Assembly: GCF_932526225.1 (NCBI RefSeq)
Contig: NC_064037.1
Location: 10,646,203-10,710,202, forward strand
DNA from: Nematostella vectensis
Taxonomy: Eukaryota > Cnidaria > Anthozoa > Actiniaria > Edwardsiidae
DNA length: 64,000 bases
Reading direction: 5' to 3'
The notes below the pieces were generated by a model, which had not been told where the DNA came from, ran no database searches, and worked only from the letters and a program-made list of their open reading frames with translations. Both the position numbers and the translations under genes were made by a program. The first letter of the stretch is position 1. The number at the start of each line of letters is the position of its first letter. This document shows positions 1 through 11,252 of the stretch, piece after piece.

Positions 1-1756
1 TGAACAAACGACATATTTAGCAAGGTATAAACACACAACATATTCAGCAAGGTAAAAATACAACATATGCAACATGGTATAAACACACAACATATTCAAC
101 AAGATATAAACACACAAAATATTCAACAAGGTATAAACACACATGTTCAACAAGGTATTAACACACAACATATTCAACAAGGTATAAACACAAAACATAT
201 TCAGCAAGGTATAAACACACAACATATCCAGCAAGGTATACACACAACATATTCAGTAAGGTATATAAGCAAACAACATATTCACCAAGGTATAAACACA
301 CAACATATTTAGCAAGCTATATTAGCACACAACATATTCACCAAGGTATAAACACATAACATATTTACCAAGGTATAAACACACAACATATTCACCAAGG
401 TATATAAGCACACAACATATTTACCAAGGTATAAACACACAACATATTCACCAAGGTATATAAGCACACAACATATTCACCAAGGTATAAGCACACAACA
501 TATTCACCAAGGTATAAACACACAACATATTCACCAAGGTATAAACACACAACATATTCACCAAGGTATAAACACACAACATATTCACCAAGGTATAAAC
601 ACATAACATATTTACCAAGGTATAAACACACAACATATTCACCAAGGTATATAAGCACACAACATATTTACCAAGGTATAAACACACAACATATTCACCA
701 AGGTATAAACACACAACATATTCACCAAGGTATAAGCACACAACATATTCACCAAGGTATAAACACACAACATATTCACCAAGGTATAAACACACAACAT
801 ATTCACCAAGGTATAAACACACAACATATTCACCAAGGTATAAACACATAACATATTTACCAAGGTATAAACACACAACATATTCACCAAGGTATATAAG
901 CACACAACATATTTACCAAGGTATAAACACACAACATATTCACCAAGGTATAAACACACAACATATTCACCAAGGTATAAGCACACAACATATTCAGCAA
1001 GGCATTAACACACAACATATTCAACAAGGTATGAACAAACGACATATTTAGCAAGGTATAAACACACAACATATTCAGCAAGGTAAAAATACAACATATG
1101 CAACATGGTATAAACACACAACATATTCAACAAGATATAAACACACAAAATATTCAACAAGGTATAAACACACATGTTCAACAAGGTATTAACACACAAC
1201 ATATTCAACAAGGTATAAACACAAAACATATTCAGCAAGGTATAAACACACAACATATCCAGCAAGGTATACACACAACATATTCAGTAAGGTATATAAG
1301 CAAACAACATATTCACCAAGGTATAAACACACAACATATTTAGCAAGCTATATTAGCACACAACATATTCACCAAGGTATAAACACATAACATATTTACC
1401 AAGGTATAAACACACAACATATTCACCAAGGTATATAAGCACACAACATATTCACCAAGGTATAAACACACAACATATTCACCAAGGTATATAAGCACAC
1501 AACATATTCACCAAGGTATAAGCACACAACATATTCACCAAGGTATAAACACACAACATATTCACCAAGGTATAAACACACAACATATTCACCAAGGTAT
1601 AAACACACAACATATTCACCAAGGTATAAACACATAACATATTTACCAAGGTATAAACACACAACATATTCACCAAGGTATATAAGCACACAACATATTT
1701 ACCAAGGTATAAACACACAACATATTCACCAAGGTATAAACACACAACATATTCGG
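1..1756. repeat. 27-bp minisatellite array, internally duplicated
   Basis: Degenerate tandem copies of a 27-bp unit built around ACATATTCACCAAGGTATAA run from the window edge to about 1756, so the array continues to the left. Variants change CACC to AGCA, AACA or TACC. A block beginning at base 1 recurs at 1032 with the same order of variants, which is a 1031-bp higher-order duplication. Long open frames on both strands here come from the repeat and are not genes. Confidence 0.95.
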
Positions 1757-2195
1757 CATCAAGTAGGAGCGCTGTATACAACGCTTTCACCAAAGAATAA
1801 TTTTATACATTTACACAATTCATTTCAATCACATATTATGTTCTTATTGGCTTAATTCTCAAAACTTTCACTGAAAACACGGTATATTGTGCGTCGAGCT
1901 GTAAACACATTTTATTTCATTATGATGATGTTATTAGTTCAACTTCAAACGAGTCAAAAGAGCAGAATAAGAACAAGAATAAGAACAACTACTTCCTCCA
2001 GTATCCGTTTTGTCATCACTTCGGAAAGAAAAGGGGCATGCGGACATTCTTATGTACTCTCAGCATCTTGGATGTGATCATGCTTTGTTCAGTATCCTGA
2101 AACAAAGAAAATAACTATGAAAATACATTTGCATTCACGAGTTGGCTCACTGGGCCTTTGATTTATACAATTGCTCTCTTTATTCTGTTCCATAG
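1757..2195. other. Intergenic / 5' flank of the phosphatase gene
   Basis: Unique AT-rich sequence between the minisatellite and the first recognised phosphatase exon. A pyrimidine tract ending in TTCCATAG at about 2185-2195 looks like a splice acceptor, so a 5' untranslated exon may lie here or further left. I see no other coding signal. Confidence 0.4.
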
Positions 2196-2213
2196 CAATC
2201 GGACGCAAATCAG

Positions 2214-5200
2214 ATGCTTGCCGCCTTGCGCTACTTTGAACGTCCCATTAAGTCTAGCGCAGCCACCAAGCTGGGGGCTGGTAAGGAGGGCTTCGCGTGG
2301 GGCGTGGTCGAAATGGGGGCGCTGGCCAACTGCCTGTTGTCGGTGTGCCGCAGCCTAAGGGAGGTCGTGATGGAGGAACCAAGAATGCTTCGAGTGCAGT
2401 CTCCTGTCTACGTTCTAGGTACATATTCAAAACTTCGACAGATGTCAGAAAATGGTAAACTGGAATAACAACAACAAAAACAGCATCAACAAGAAGATAT
2501 CAACAAAACAACAGCATCAAGTGACACAACTGTTATTTATTACATATATTATTAAAATTATATTTGTATGCTTATCATTTGTTTTACTGCAGTAGGTATT
2601 ACTCCTAATGGTCACCCGCGAACTAAGTAAAAGTCATGCGCTTCATTACTTAAGTTACAAGGTTCGGGTCCCAACTCGGTTCAGGGCAGGCTTGGCTTGA
2701 TATGTCTTATTTTGTTAAACAGGTTAATTAATTAGTGCATATGCCAAATGGAAGAAAATATACGCATACTAATTATCGTATCGCATGTTGAAATCAAGCG
2801 AAGAGAGGATTTTGTGGGTTTATTACCATCTAGCCTGACAAAGCCTGTTATTTCTGCACTTGCAACGGGCATATACATGATCAGACACTTGCGTTGAATT
2901 GATTGTGAAAATGCCTTCTCATGTCTTCTCATGTCATCCCTTTAGGGGATCTGCATGGGAACTTCCGTGATCTCGTGTGCTTCGAGAAGTTATTATGGCG
3001 GATGGGCCCAGTCCTTACTCCGTCAAACTTCCTCTTCCTTGGTGACTACGTTGACCGCGGGGAGAATGGGGTCGAGGTGAGTAGGTGGTTTTGGATATCT
3101 GAGGTCGATGTTTTAACATCGCTAAAATCTTTCTGTTACCTCCTAAACAATGCTTCTTCTCTGAGCACGGCGTTTCCCTGGATCAGGCTATTTTTAGACG
3201 CGCGCGCAAAAACGGGCTGCGTTGACGTTTGTCGCGCGCGCGAGTGACGTGAGGATGCACGCGCAAATTGCAGTTAGGAAGAATATATTTTTATCCATCA
3301 TCCGTCGGTTTTGTTAGTTTACCAAAAACATTGCAAGCAAGAATTTGAAGTCGTAGGCATAGTTGGATTCATATTGAAGAAGAGATCAACGAAATTCAAA
3401 GTACCGAAGACAGAAGATAGTTTTTTGTCTGAGACTGCGCGTGCAGTTGAGCTCAGCCAAAACGTCGCATCTGATTGGCTAATCCCCGCGTCTAAAAATA
3501 GCCTGATCCTAGGAAACGCCGTGACACCTATGTAGTACCAGAATGTGGGGAAGTTGATTGCCCCTACTTATGAGCCCCTGAGCAATCTATGCTAAGCTCG
3601 GTTATTTTATTTAATCTTTGGTGTATATTAACATTGTGATTAACCCTCCCCCCCCCCCAACCCCTCTCCCAGGTCGTCGCGTACCTCTTCTCTCAGAAGC
3701 TGCTGGCGCCCACGAAGTTCTTCCTTATTCGCGGGAACCACGAGTACAGAACAATCCAAAAGCTATTCACATTCAAACGGTAAGCCGATGGCGGAAGTGT
3801 ATCACGTAGGTTAATTTTAGTGAAATTTCTTTATGCGATTTATTTCAGGGAGAGCTATGCCATGCCTATTATGATTAATTTCAGGGATTGTCACGCCCTG
3901 TCCTTTGTAGTTTATTTCACTCAGGATCACGCCATGCCCTTTTTGGTTTAATCCAGGGAGTGTCACGCCAAGTTTGGTGACGAGGTGGGACAGGAAGTGT
4001 GGAAAGCAATCAACTCTGTGTTTGACGTCCTTCCACTCGCTGCAACCATTGACGATAAGGTTAGTAGATATAGCTTGCGTCAGTCTGGGTCAGTAAAAGT
4101 CAAGGTCATATAGAAAGAAAAGTCAAGGTCAATAGACACAGAGACTGAGAGACCCAAGTCAACAAACAAGATCAACGTCAATCTGGGTCAGTAAAAGTGA
4201 AGGTCATATAAAAAGAGAGTCAAGGTCATATAGGCAATGACAAGGTCAATAAACGAAGAGGTCCAGGTCAATAGACAGGACCCGTGTCAATCTGGGTCAG
4301 TAAAAGTCAAGGTCATATAGACAAATGTTGTCTCATATCAAGAAATTCGAGGCCCGGAACGATTTTTTCCTTTTAAATTTTCTTTTTAAGTAGCAATTGT
4401 TGGTATTTAGTAATAGTCTCATTTCTACGTTCTTTTTACCACGTATAAAGTTGTCACTGATTGTTCTCTCGCTATGTTTTTGCCTCAGGTGTTCTGTGTT
4501 CATGGCGGTATTCCTATGCCTTCCCATGGCAGCGGACTCCTCAAGGCCATTGACGAAGTCCCAGTTCTCTTAGATGAACCCGAGAAACAAAATGAGCTGG
4601 CCTGGGAGCTAATGTGGGGTGACCCCTTGAGGTATTAATCAAGTCAACAGTAATGCTATTGATTTATTGGTTTATTGCACATGACAGGATAAACCACGAA
4701 TCTTTAACAAACAATAGTAAACAACATTTTATATCTTGAATTCTTACTTCAGCTCTTACTTCATTTGTTCAAAGTAATTGCTAGTATGGGAATTAAAAAA
4801 TTGGTTCCAGGTTTATACTTCATAGGGAATGGAAAATGCGCCTGACACTCGGCTAGTCTGATTTCCTTAATGTTGTCCCAGCCGTATCAGCCATTTTTTT
4901 TTTAAATATAAGTTCACACGATCAGGGCAGCTTTATCTATAGACAACCGACGTCTGATCATCCAGGTCTTGTTTAAACGTCTGACGAGTGTTGCGACCAT
5001 GTGGAAGCTTGTCGAATTCGCACGATCAGGGCAGCTATATCTAAGACAACCGACTTCTATCTTGATTGTCCAGGTCTTGTTTAAACGTTGAACAAGTGTT
5101 ACGACCATATGAAGCTTGTCGACTGTAAAGAACTCATCAAATGTTATTTGCTTGTTTATTCATCATCTCATTTTGTTACACTGCAAAAAAGAATTCCTCT

Positions 5201-8200
5201 TGAAAATTGTGATAAACTAGATGTTGACACGTTCTCTCGGCGTTACTTTTTATCTATTATTATTATCTATTGTCTTCCATTCAATGGATTTATCTATCCA
5301 ATCTCAAACGCAAATTCAAATTCTCTATACAACTTTCAGTCAGTTTTCATCTGCTTTTTCTTTTAATGGCGGACCCTTTAGTCCATTGGTATTGGGCAAC
5401 CTCCTTTTGGGGGAACGATCCTCATCACTTGTGATCATTGTTGACTGGAATCCTTCGTCCTCGCTATTGTTGCTAGAGATTGGCGTGAAATCCTCGCTAC
5501 TCGGCCAGGTTCGCTTGCCGTGATCCCGCGTGGCACCCGTATCGTCCCGCGCGTCACGGGTCGGTGGTGTAAGGGTGAGAAGAAACTGTTTGAGCTTGTC
5601 CTCGTCATCATCCTCTTCACTATGATGCAAGCCGTACATGAAGTAGACAGTCATTCCTGGAAGATTTGTTACAAAAAAAAGGGTTCAAAAAATTGTCTAG
5701 AACGGTTAGTGGCTATAAAATTGACTTTACTAAAGCGGGCATTACCTATAAACGTCCAGGCAGTGAAGCTAGCCCAGGTCAGCTTAGACAGGTTGGTCAG
5801 TAGATATTCATTAATAACTACACTGCTGATGGGTATTAGAGGCACGCATGGTACGTGATACCGAGGTCTTGGTGTTCGCCGAGGCTGCAGGAGTATCATC
5901 ACAACAGACACCAACGCGACGAACAGAAAAACACACGACACCACGATCACATAAGGATTCTTCTCTCGCATGTACATGAGGCCTGCCGAGGGGCTCACGG
6001 TCAGGCAGAAGCCAAACGCGCCAACGACTAGGCAGGCAGTACTGAGGCAAGCCGTGTGGTACGTATCCTGCGTGGGCTGGCGGCTGTCACTCTGCTCATG
6101 CAAAGTGTCTATCGGCGCGTATCGACCAGAGGAGTGGCGCTCTGTTTCTCCTTTGCAGCGAAAGCAAAACTCGGCGAACTTCCGCCAGCAGCTCGGCTCT
6201 TCGGTCGCGTTACTCGCGGTGGATGTTTTCCTAGAGAGAAACTCGTGCTCGCGTGGTTCAGCCGGTTTGTGTCGCTCTAGGAGTACTGAAATGGCGATGG
6301 CGATGTATGCGAGCATTGTACCTATAGAGAGCATCTCCACAAGGTTGCTGGTGTTGACGAAGAGCGAGACTGACGCCGCGGTAAGACCGCAGAATAACAC
6401 GCCGCGAACTGGCACCTGCGGAGAATATCCAGACACACACACCCTAGATCTAGTAATTGTTGTAAATGTCATGTGCGCCGGGTAGCATTATAGTGTTTAA
6501 GGGAAGAGGAATATGGTTACCTTTGTGAATTGTTGTGATGAAGACGGACGGTAATAGCAACAATGCTAAATATTAACGATGATACCAAGTATATTATTGC
6601 TCGCTTGCTAGCTCGCTAGCTCGCTCCCTCACAAACCCACCCACCCACTAACACTCACTCACCCAACCACTCATTTTTTCATTCATTGTATTCATTTTGT
6701 TTTTATTTCCCATTTTCTCGTGCTTACCTGCGTTGCGTAGCTAATTTTGTTGAAAAATTTGATCATGAGTCCGTCTCTTGACATGGCGTAGAGAATGCGC
6801 GGCCCTGAGAACAAATACGCGAGTAGACTTAAAGCCATAGCAGACATCCCGCCTACCGCCACAAAGTATTTGCCAATTGGGAACCCTTCGTCTGCGAAGG
6901 CTTGTGGGAGGGCGATCTCAGGCGAAAGCTGCTTGTAGGGTATCATTAGAGTCAAAATTCCTGCGGTTAGAAGGTACATGGCTATGCCCAGATACGTACT
7001 GATGTTACAAGCTTTGGGGATGGAGTGTTTGGGATTGATCGCCTCTTCACTCGCCGTATTCAAGGTGTCGAACCCCAGATATGCAAAATACGAACTTGCC
7101 GCGCCAGACATTATCCCGTAAAATCCATACGGCGCAAAGTTTCCTTTAGTCCAGTTCTTAGTATCGACGAAGTACACGCCCGATAGCACTACGAAGACCA
7201 CCACAAAGACGTTGATGAGCATAGCGACGCGTATGAACCCCGCCGATCGATTCGCACCGAACGACGCAAGGGTCGTAAAGATCATAACAATTGCAAATGC
7301 TACGAAGTCAGGAAACGGTAGCAGACCCGTGATTTGCCAGTTTGAAATGTTATCAGTAAAGAATTTGTAAATCCTTCCACCGGAGATGGAGTTCAGAAAG
7401 CGACTGGACTCGTGGCCCAGAAGAGCCGCAGCTATTATGTTTTCTAAAATCAAATTCCAGCCGACTATAAATGCCCAAATCTCCCCCATCGCAAAATACG
7501 TGTATGTATAGGACGAGCCCGTTTTCGAGATTCTCGATCCAAACTCTGCATAACAGAGTGATGATAAGCATACTGGAATAGCACCAATCAGTAGAGATAT
7601 CACGATGGCTGGACCGGCTGTCGAGCGGGCGATTTCGCCCGTTGCAATGTACAACCCGGCGCCCAACATGGAACCCACGCCGAGTAGAGTCAAGTCCAAG
7701 GCGTTCAGACATCGATGAAGTATTGTCTCTACATGGAATATATCCTTGGTTTTACGGCGTACCAGGAGTCTTAGATATCCGATGCAGCTCATTGTAGGAT
7801 AGAACCAGATGAATCTTGATAAAAGAAAGGCTGAGAAGAAAAAACTTCACTCGATTTCACGGTTCAAAACATTGGCAAATAAATGCCAACAAAGTCCGCC
7901 AAACTTTAAGTCATGATTAACTGGATACAATATCTAGTGGCCATCGATGAACCTGTTGGTTTCCTAAATTAAAATCTCATCCTTAGATTGGGTTTTAAAA
8001 ACTGTCGTGCCAATTTTGAGCATTAACTTCTCCTTAAGATGTCGTTTCTCTTTCACTGATATGACACGAATGAGTATTAGGCACATGAATATTCAGTTCT
8101 ATTCTTCGCTTGAAGTCACTTTACAAACTCAAACAAAGCCTTCATGCTTCAATGAGGTTTTAGCATAGCGTCACTGTATAAATCAATTCCCGTTTTAGAG

Positions 8201-11200
8201 CAGGATACATGAGTCTAAGACCATAGCACATGAGGGTTTCTTTTACCTTTGATTTAATTCTTCATATTACGTTAATTTTTAATCTACCTTTGGATGCTTT
8301 AATAACATTTTGTAAATTTCTTGTGTTTAAAAGCATAGCTAAATTAGAATTAAAATTATATTACCAAATTTGGCTTCATCACTTATTTATGTGATTAAAT
8401 TGTGTTGATAGAAAAGTTTCTAGAACAAATGTGGGTGTAAGTGCACACAAACACCTTTGTTTCACTTATTCCTTCAAGTTACAAACTCACTTTCCAATTC
8501 CTCAATAATTTATTTAAAGGTAGAAAAGGGTTATCACATTTTAATTACACGTCTGTAATAGACTGAGATGGATTTTTAATAAGCAATCAAATTATTGACA
8601 AACTAACTCAGAATCTTATTTTTGTAAGAAGGTAAGATATACCTCGGTATGATATAATCATACTCTCTTGAATTTTATCTTTCTTTTCTTTGTTGATTTT
8701 GAGGTGAATAATCTCAATTGATAATTTTCTCGATATAAATAATATCATGTTAATCTAGAAGCTTTTGCATAAAATCGCAGTGGTTGTTACGATCTTCGCC
8801 ATCGCTTGTAGTTTTAAAAATTGGGGTTAATTTATAACCAAAATAAAGCCAAGTATATGTTAAAATAATATGTAGAATCAACCCTAATCCTTGTTATCTA
8901 GTTACAAAAAGTGGAAATTCTTATAGTTTTGCCGTATAGCGTAATTCCCTGAATCTAACGGTCATTTTAAGCGTCTGTTTACACGCTTCCCTGGCTGTGC
9001 GTACAGCGCGACCAGTCTCACTCCCTAATTTTCGAATTAAAAAAAAAAAACTAAGCAAAATGTAAACAGTCGTTTATAGTTCCATGCCTATTCAGTTTAC
9101 TTTTCATGACGAAAGACCGCGTCACGGCCATCCGATATATATTTGTACTACAGCTCCTGTCAAGTTGACACTTTTATATATTGATAGTGTATAAATACCA
9201 TCCCAAGTATCTCCTAGTCCAAAAAATAATTATTGAGTAAAAATTTAAACAAACACAAGAGGCTACCAGGTTTTCTTAGCACCTATATTTCAACTTCATT
9301 CATCACTTATCGGTCCTAAATACATTTCGGCTTGCTTCAATGAATCTTTTTATAAATATCAATCTTCAATTCCATTTTACTATCCTGGAGGTTTGACTCT
9401 AAAGCAAGTGAACAGGCGAGAAAATGGAGCAGAACACCTCGGGCAACTCGAATTTCCATAACTCAAATTAAGGTCGAATCACTATGTTTGAATCTCTCAA
9501 GGTCGACACGATGTGATTGTGAGGAAAGCGACACTATGTGATTGTGAGTGTTATTTTTTAATGTTATTGTTTAGGGGACAGGATACAACACCAGAACTGG
9601 AAAAAGAAATGTCCGAACATGATGGCTTTGTGCACAACAAGCGTCGCGGGACAGCACATGTCTTCAGGTGAGACCATGTACAAACACACACAGGTCCAGG
9701 GGGTGTGGCACTGAGGGCACGTGCCCTCCCCCACCCCCCCCCCCCTCCTTACCACCCCCAATATTTTCAAAAATTTAAGAAAATAATGATCTCATCTAGG
9801 TCATAAGAAAATGGCCAGTAGGGGCGTGGCTGTGCCCCAATATTTTCTTAATGTTTCTGTATCGTGCCCCCCTCCCCCATACCAATAATTCGAGACCTAC
9901 TAGAGCTTAAAGCTCTGGTACATCGTTATACAATTAATGGCCTTAATTGCCTTGGCGGTAATTTCGAATGCCAGTTATATCAATCCAAATCAACATTTAC
10001 CATGAAAATACACAGCATACAGCCTTTCGTTAATGTTTAAAATCTATAGAAATGATGTCAATAAGAAAGGCGTAATGTCCATGGGCCCCTTCTGGGTAAA
10101 GCCTCTAAAACAGAATTTCTGAAAACCTCGTGTTTTTATGGCATCTTATGTTTGTGATATGATTGTGTGCTAATTGTAGTGCGCATGCGCTGGACGCATT
10201 CCTCGAGAGGAATGATCTTTCTCACGTGATCAGAGCACACGAAGTGCAGCAAGCCGGCTTCCAGGTCAGTCTGACGGTCGTTATGCAAGTTTTTGTGTTG
10301 TATATCGTATACACCCATTTTAAATAAGGGTACAATTTGCGAGTGACTCAAAGAATCCATTTCCATCGACTTATTCAAGCAAGAAACTGAGAAACATTCA
10401 ACAAATATCATTTAGAAAAGTATCACACTTCAGTCTTGGATGCGGTAATTTTAAATTTTTCTTGGAAACAAATTTATTTAATTTATTTTCAATTGAGAGC
10501 AACTTCAGAATACCCGTCCACTGTGGAGCCACGTTACTGCCGTGGTCCGCAGTCCGTGGTCCGCAGTCCGCGGTCTGCTGTGAAGCCGTCTGTACATATT
10601 TATAGAACGAAATATCAAATAATAACTCTAAGTAATCTAAGTCACTGCTACAGTGGTCCGCAGTCGTCCGTGGTCCGCTGTGAAGCCGTCTTTGCATATT
10701 TATAGAACGAAGTATTAAATGATAACTCTAAATAATCTAAGTCACCGCTACCGTGGTCCGCTGTCCTCAGTCCGCTGTGGAACCGTCTGTGCATATTTAT
10801 AGAACGAAGTATTAAATTATAAATCTAACTGATAATTCATTGCTACCGTGGTCCGCGGTCCGCAGTGAAGCCGCTTTGCATATTGATGACTACTAAGTCT
10901 TTGACTGCGGACCGCGAACCAACATAACATATCCGTTTATAATTTAATTGTGCAATGATGGATACTTTATATTGAGTAGTTCTGGACTGCGGACCGCGGA
11001 CCGATAAAATTTAGAGGCCTTAAAATGTGGACGGGTATTCTGAAGTTTAGCCTTCAATTGTAAACAATAACAAAGGAGTGGTTGACCGACATTCTTTAAT
11101 CTTCTTTTCTCCATGGTCCTTTCAAGGTACAGCAAAACGGAAGACTGCTGACCGTGTTTTCGTCATCCGGGTATTGTGGTGGAGCTAACGAGGCAGCCTG

Positions 11201-11252
11201 CATCCTTGCCGATCGTAGCAGACTGCGCACAATCCGTCTGGACACCAGCTGA
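2214..11252 (+). CDS. PPP-family serine/threonine protein phosphatase (8 exons)
   Basis: Coding exons: 2214-2418, 2946-3076, 3673-3779, 3957-4059, 4489-4631, 9575-9667, 10180-10264, 11127-11252. All junctions are GT-AG and keep phase, giving 330 residues, the usual PP1/PP2A catalytic-subunit length. Seen in order: GDLHG (69-73), GDYVDRG (101-107), RGNHE (132-136), VHGG (186-189), a GFVHNKRRG segment, LSHVIRAHE (274-282) and FSSSGYCGG (300-308). These supply the metal ligands and catalytic histidine of the PPP fold, so activity is likely. The C-terminus is [13 protein letters not shown]-like rather than the PP1 SAPNYC form, and the N-terminus is divergent, so I place it as a PP1-like orphan PPP and give no symbol. 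The start is the ATG just inside the first exon; an acceptor-like site at 2195 suggests an upstream untranslated exon. Intron 5 is 4.9 kb and encloses a transporter gene on the other strand. Confidence 0.9.
3166..3524. mobile_element. Short TIR (MITE-like) element in phosphatase intron 2
   Basis: The two ends are inverted copies of each other: CGGCGTTTCC...CAGGCTATTTTTAGACGCG on the left (3168-3205) and its complement at 3487-3523. The interior is non-coding and GCGC-rich beside the left arm. The interior stretch 3285-3395 has a second copy at 12003-12110. Confidence 0.75.
4917..5122. repeat. Two-copy tandem duplication, 104-bp period
   Basis: CACGATCAGGGCAGCT begins at 4917 and again at 5021. 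Both copies continue through a TCCAGGTCTTGTTTAAACGT block to GAAGCTTGTCGA. The copies differ by small substitutions and indels. The duplication lies in phosphatase intron 5, just beyond the 3' end of the nested transporter. Confidence 0.85.
5340..7792 (-). CDS. Cationic amino acid transporter (CAT, SLC7 family), nested gene
   Basis: Three coding exons read on the minus strand: 7792-6728, 6415-5746, 5656-5340. Phase is kept and the product is 683 residues, close to the 620-680 of CAT proteins. The first hydrophobic segment, [20 protein letters not shown], matches the CAT signature. Further family landmarks are a [15 protein letters not shown] segment, [15 protein letters not shown] followed by a NPKHSIP turn, [13 protein letters not shown], and [17 protein letters not shown]. 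By family knowledge it is a multi-pass (about 14 segments) plasma or lysosomal membrane transporter for arginine, lysine or ornithine. The C-terminal tail is cytosolic, with an acidic EEDDDED patch and many Ser/Thr/Pro residues. The whole gene sits inside intron 5 of the phosphatase gene on the opposite strand. The exact paralogue (CAT1-4 or SLC7A14-like) cannot be settled by eye. Confidence 0.9.
7793..9574. other. AT-rich non-coding sequence, phosphatase intron 5 and transporter 5' flank
   Basis: No open frame with family resemblance and no clear repeat. The segment next to 7793 should contain the transporter promoter and 5' UTR, but I could not define a core promoter element. Confidence 0.4.
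9698..9905 (+). repeat. Dispersed 'GGGGCAC / CAATATTTTC' element, copy A
   Basis: Pattern: GGCACTGAGGGCACGTGCCC, a poly-C tract, CCCAATATTTTCAAAAA, a short spacer, GGGGCGTGGCTGTGCCCC, AATATTTTCTTAATGTTTC, TGTATCGTGCCCC, then a GAGACCTACTAGAGCT-like end. The same order of blocks recurs at 28136-28665, 52374-52545 and, reversed, at 44583-44770. It is non-coding and lies in phosphatase intron 6. Confidence 0.8.
10489..11060. mobile_element. Foldback element with internal tandem repeats in phosphatase intron 7
   Basis: The ends are inverted: CAATTGAGAGCAACTTCAG then AATACCCGTCCAC at 10489-10521, and the complement at 11024-11060. Between them are about four copies of a 110-120-bp unit, each carrying GTGGTCCGCAGTCCG-type runs followed by GCATATTTATAGAACGAAGT (10530-10880). 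No coding capacity is visible. It is non-autonomous. Confidence 0.8.

Noticed and set aside
67-1793. Many repetitive open frames on both strands (QHIQQGINT and YLGEYVVCL repeats)
   Set aside because: They are translations of the 27-bp minisatellite, whose unit length is a multiple of three. There is no start context, no splice sites and no family match.
4641-5339. Phosphatase judged truncated after its HGG exon
   Set aside because: The missing C-terminal exons were found at 9575, 10180 and 11127 in matching phase, beyond the nested transporter.
5970-6485. Long plus-strand open frame (171 codons)
   Set aside because: It is the complement of the transporter exon 5746-6415 and has no resemblance of its own.
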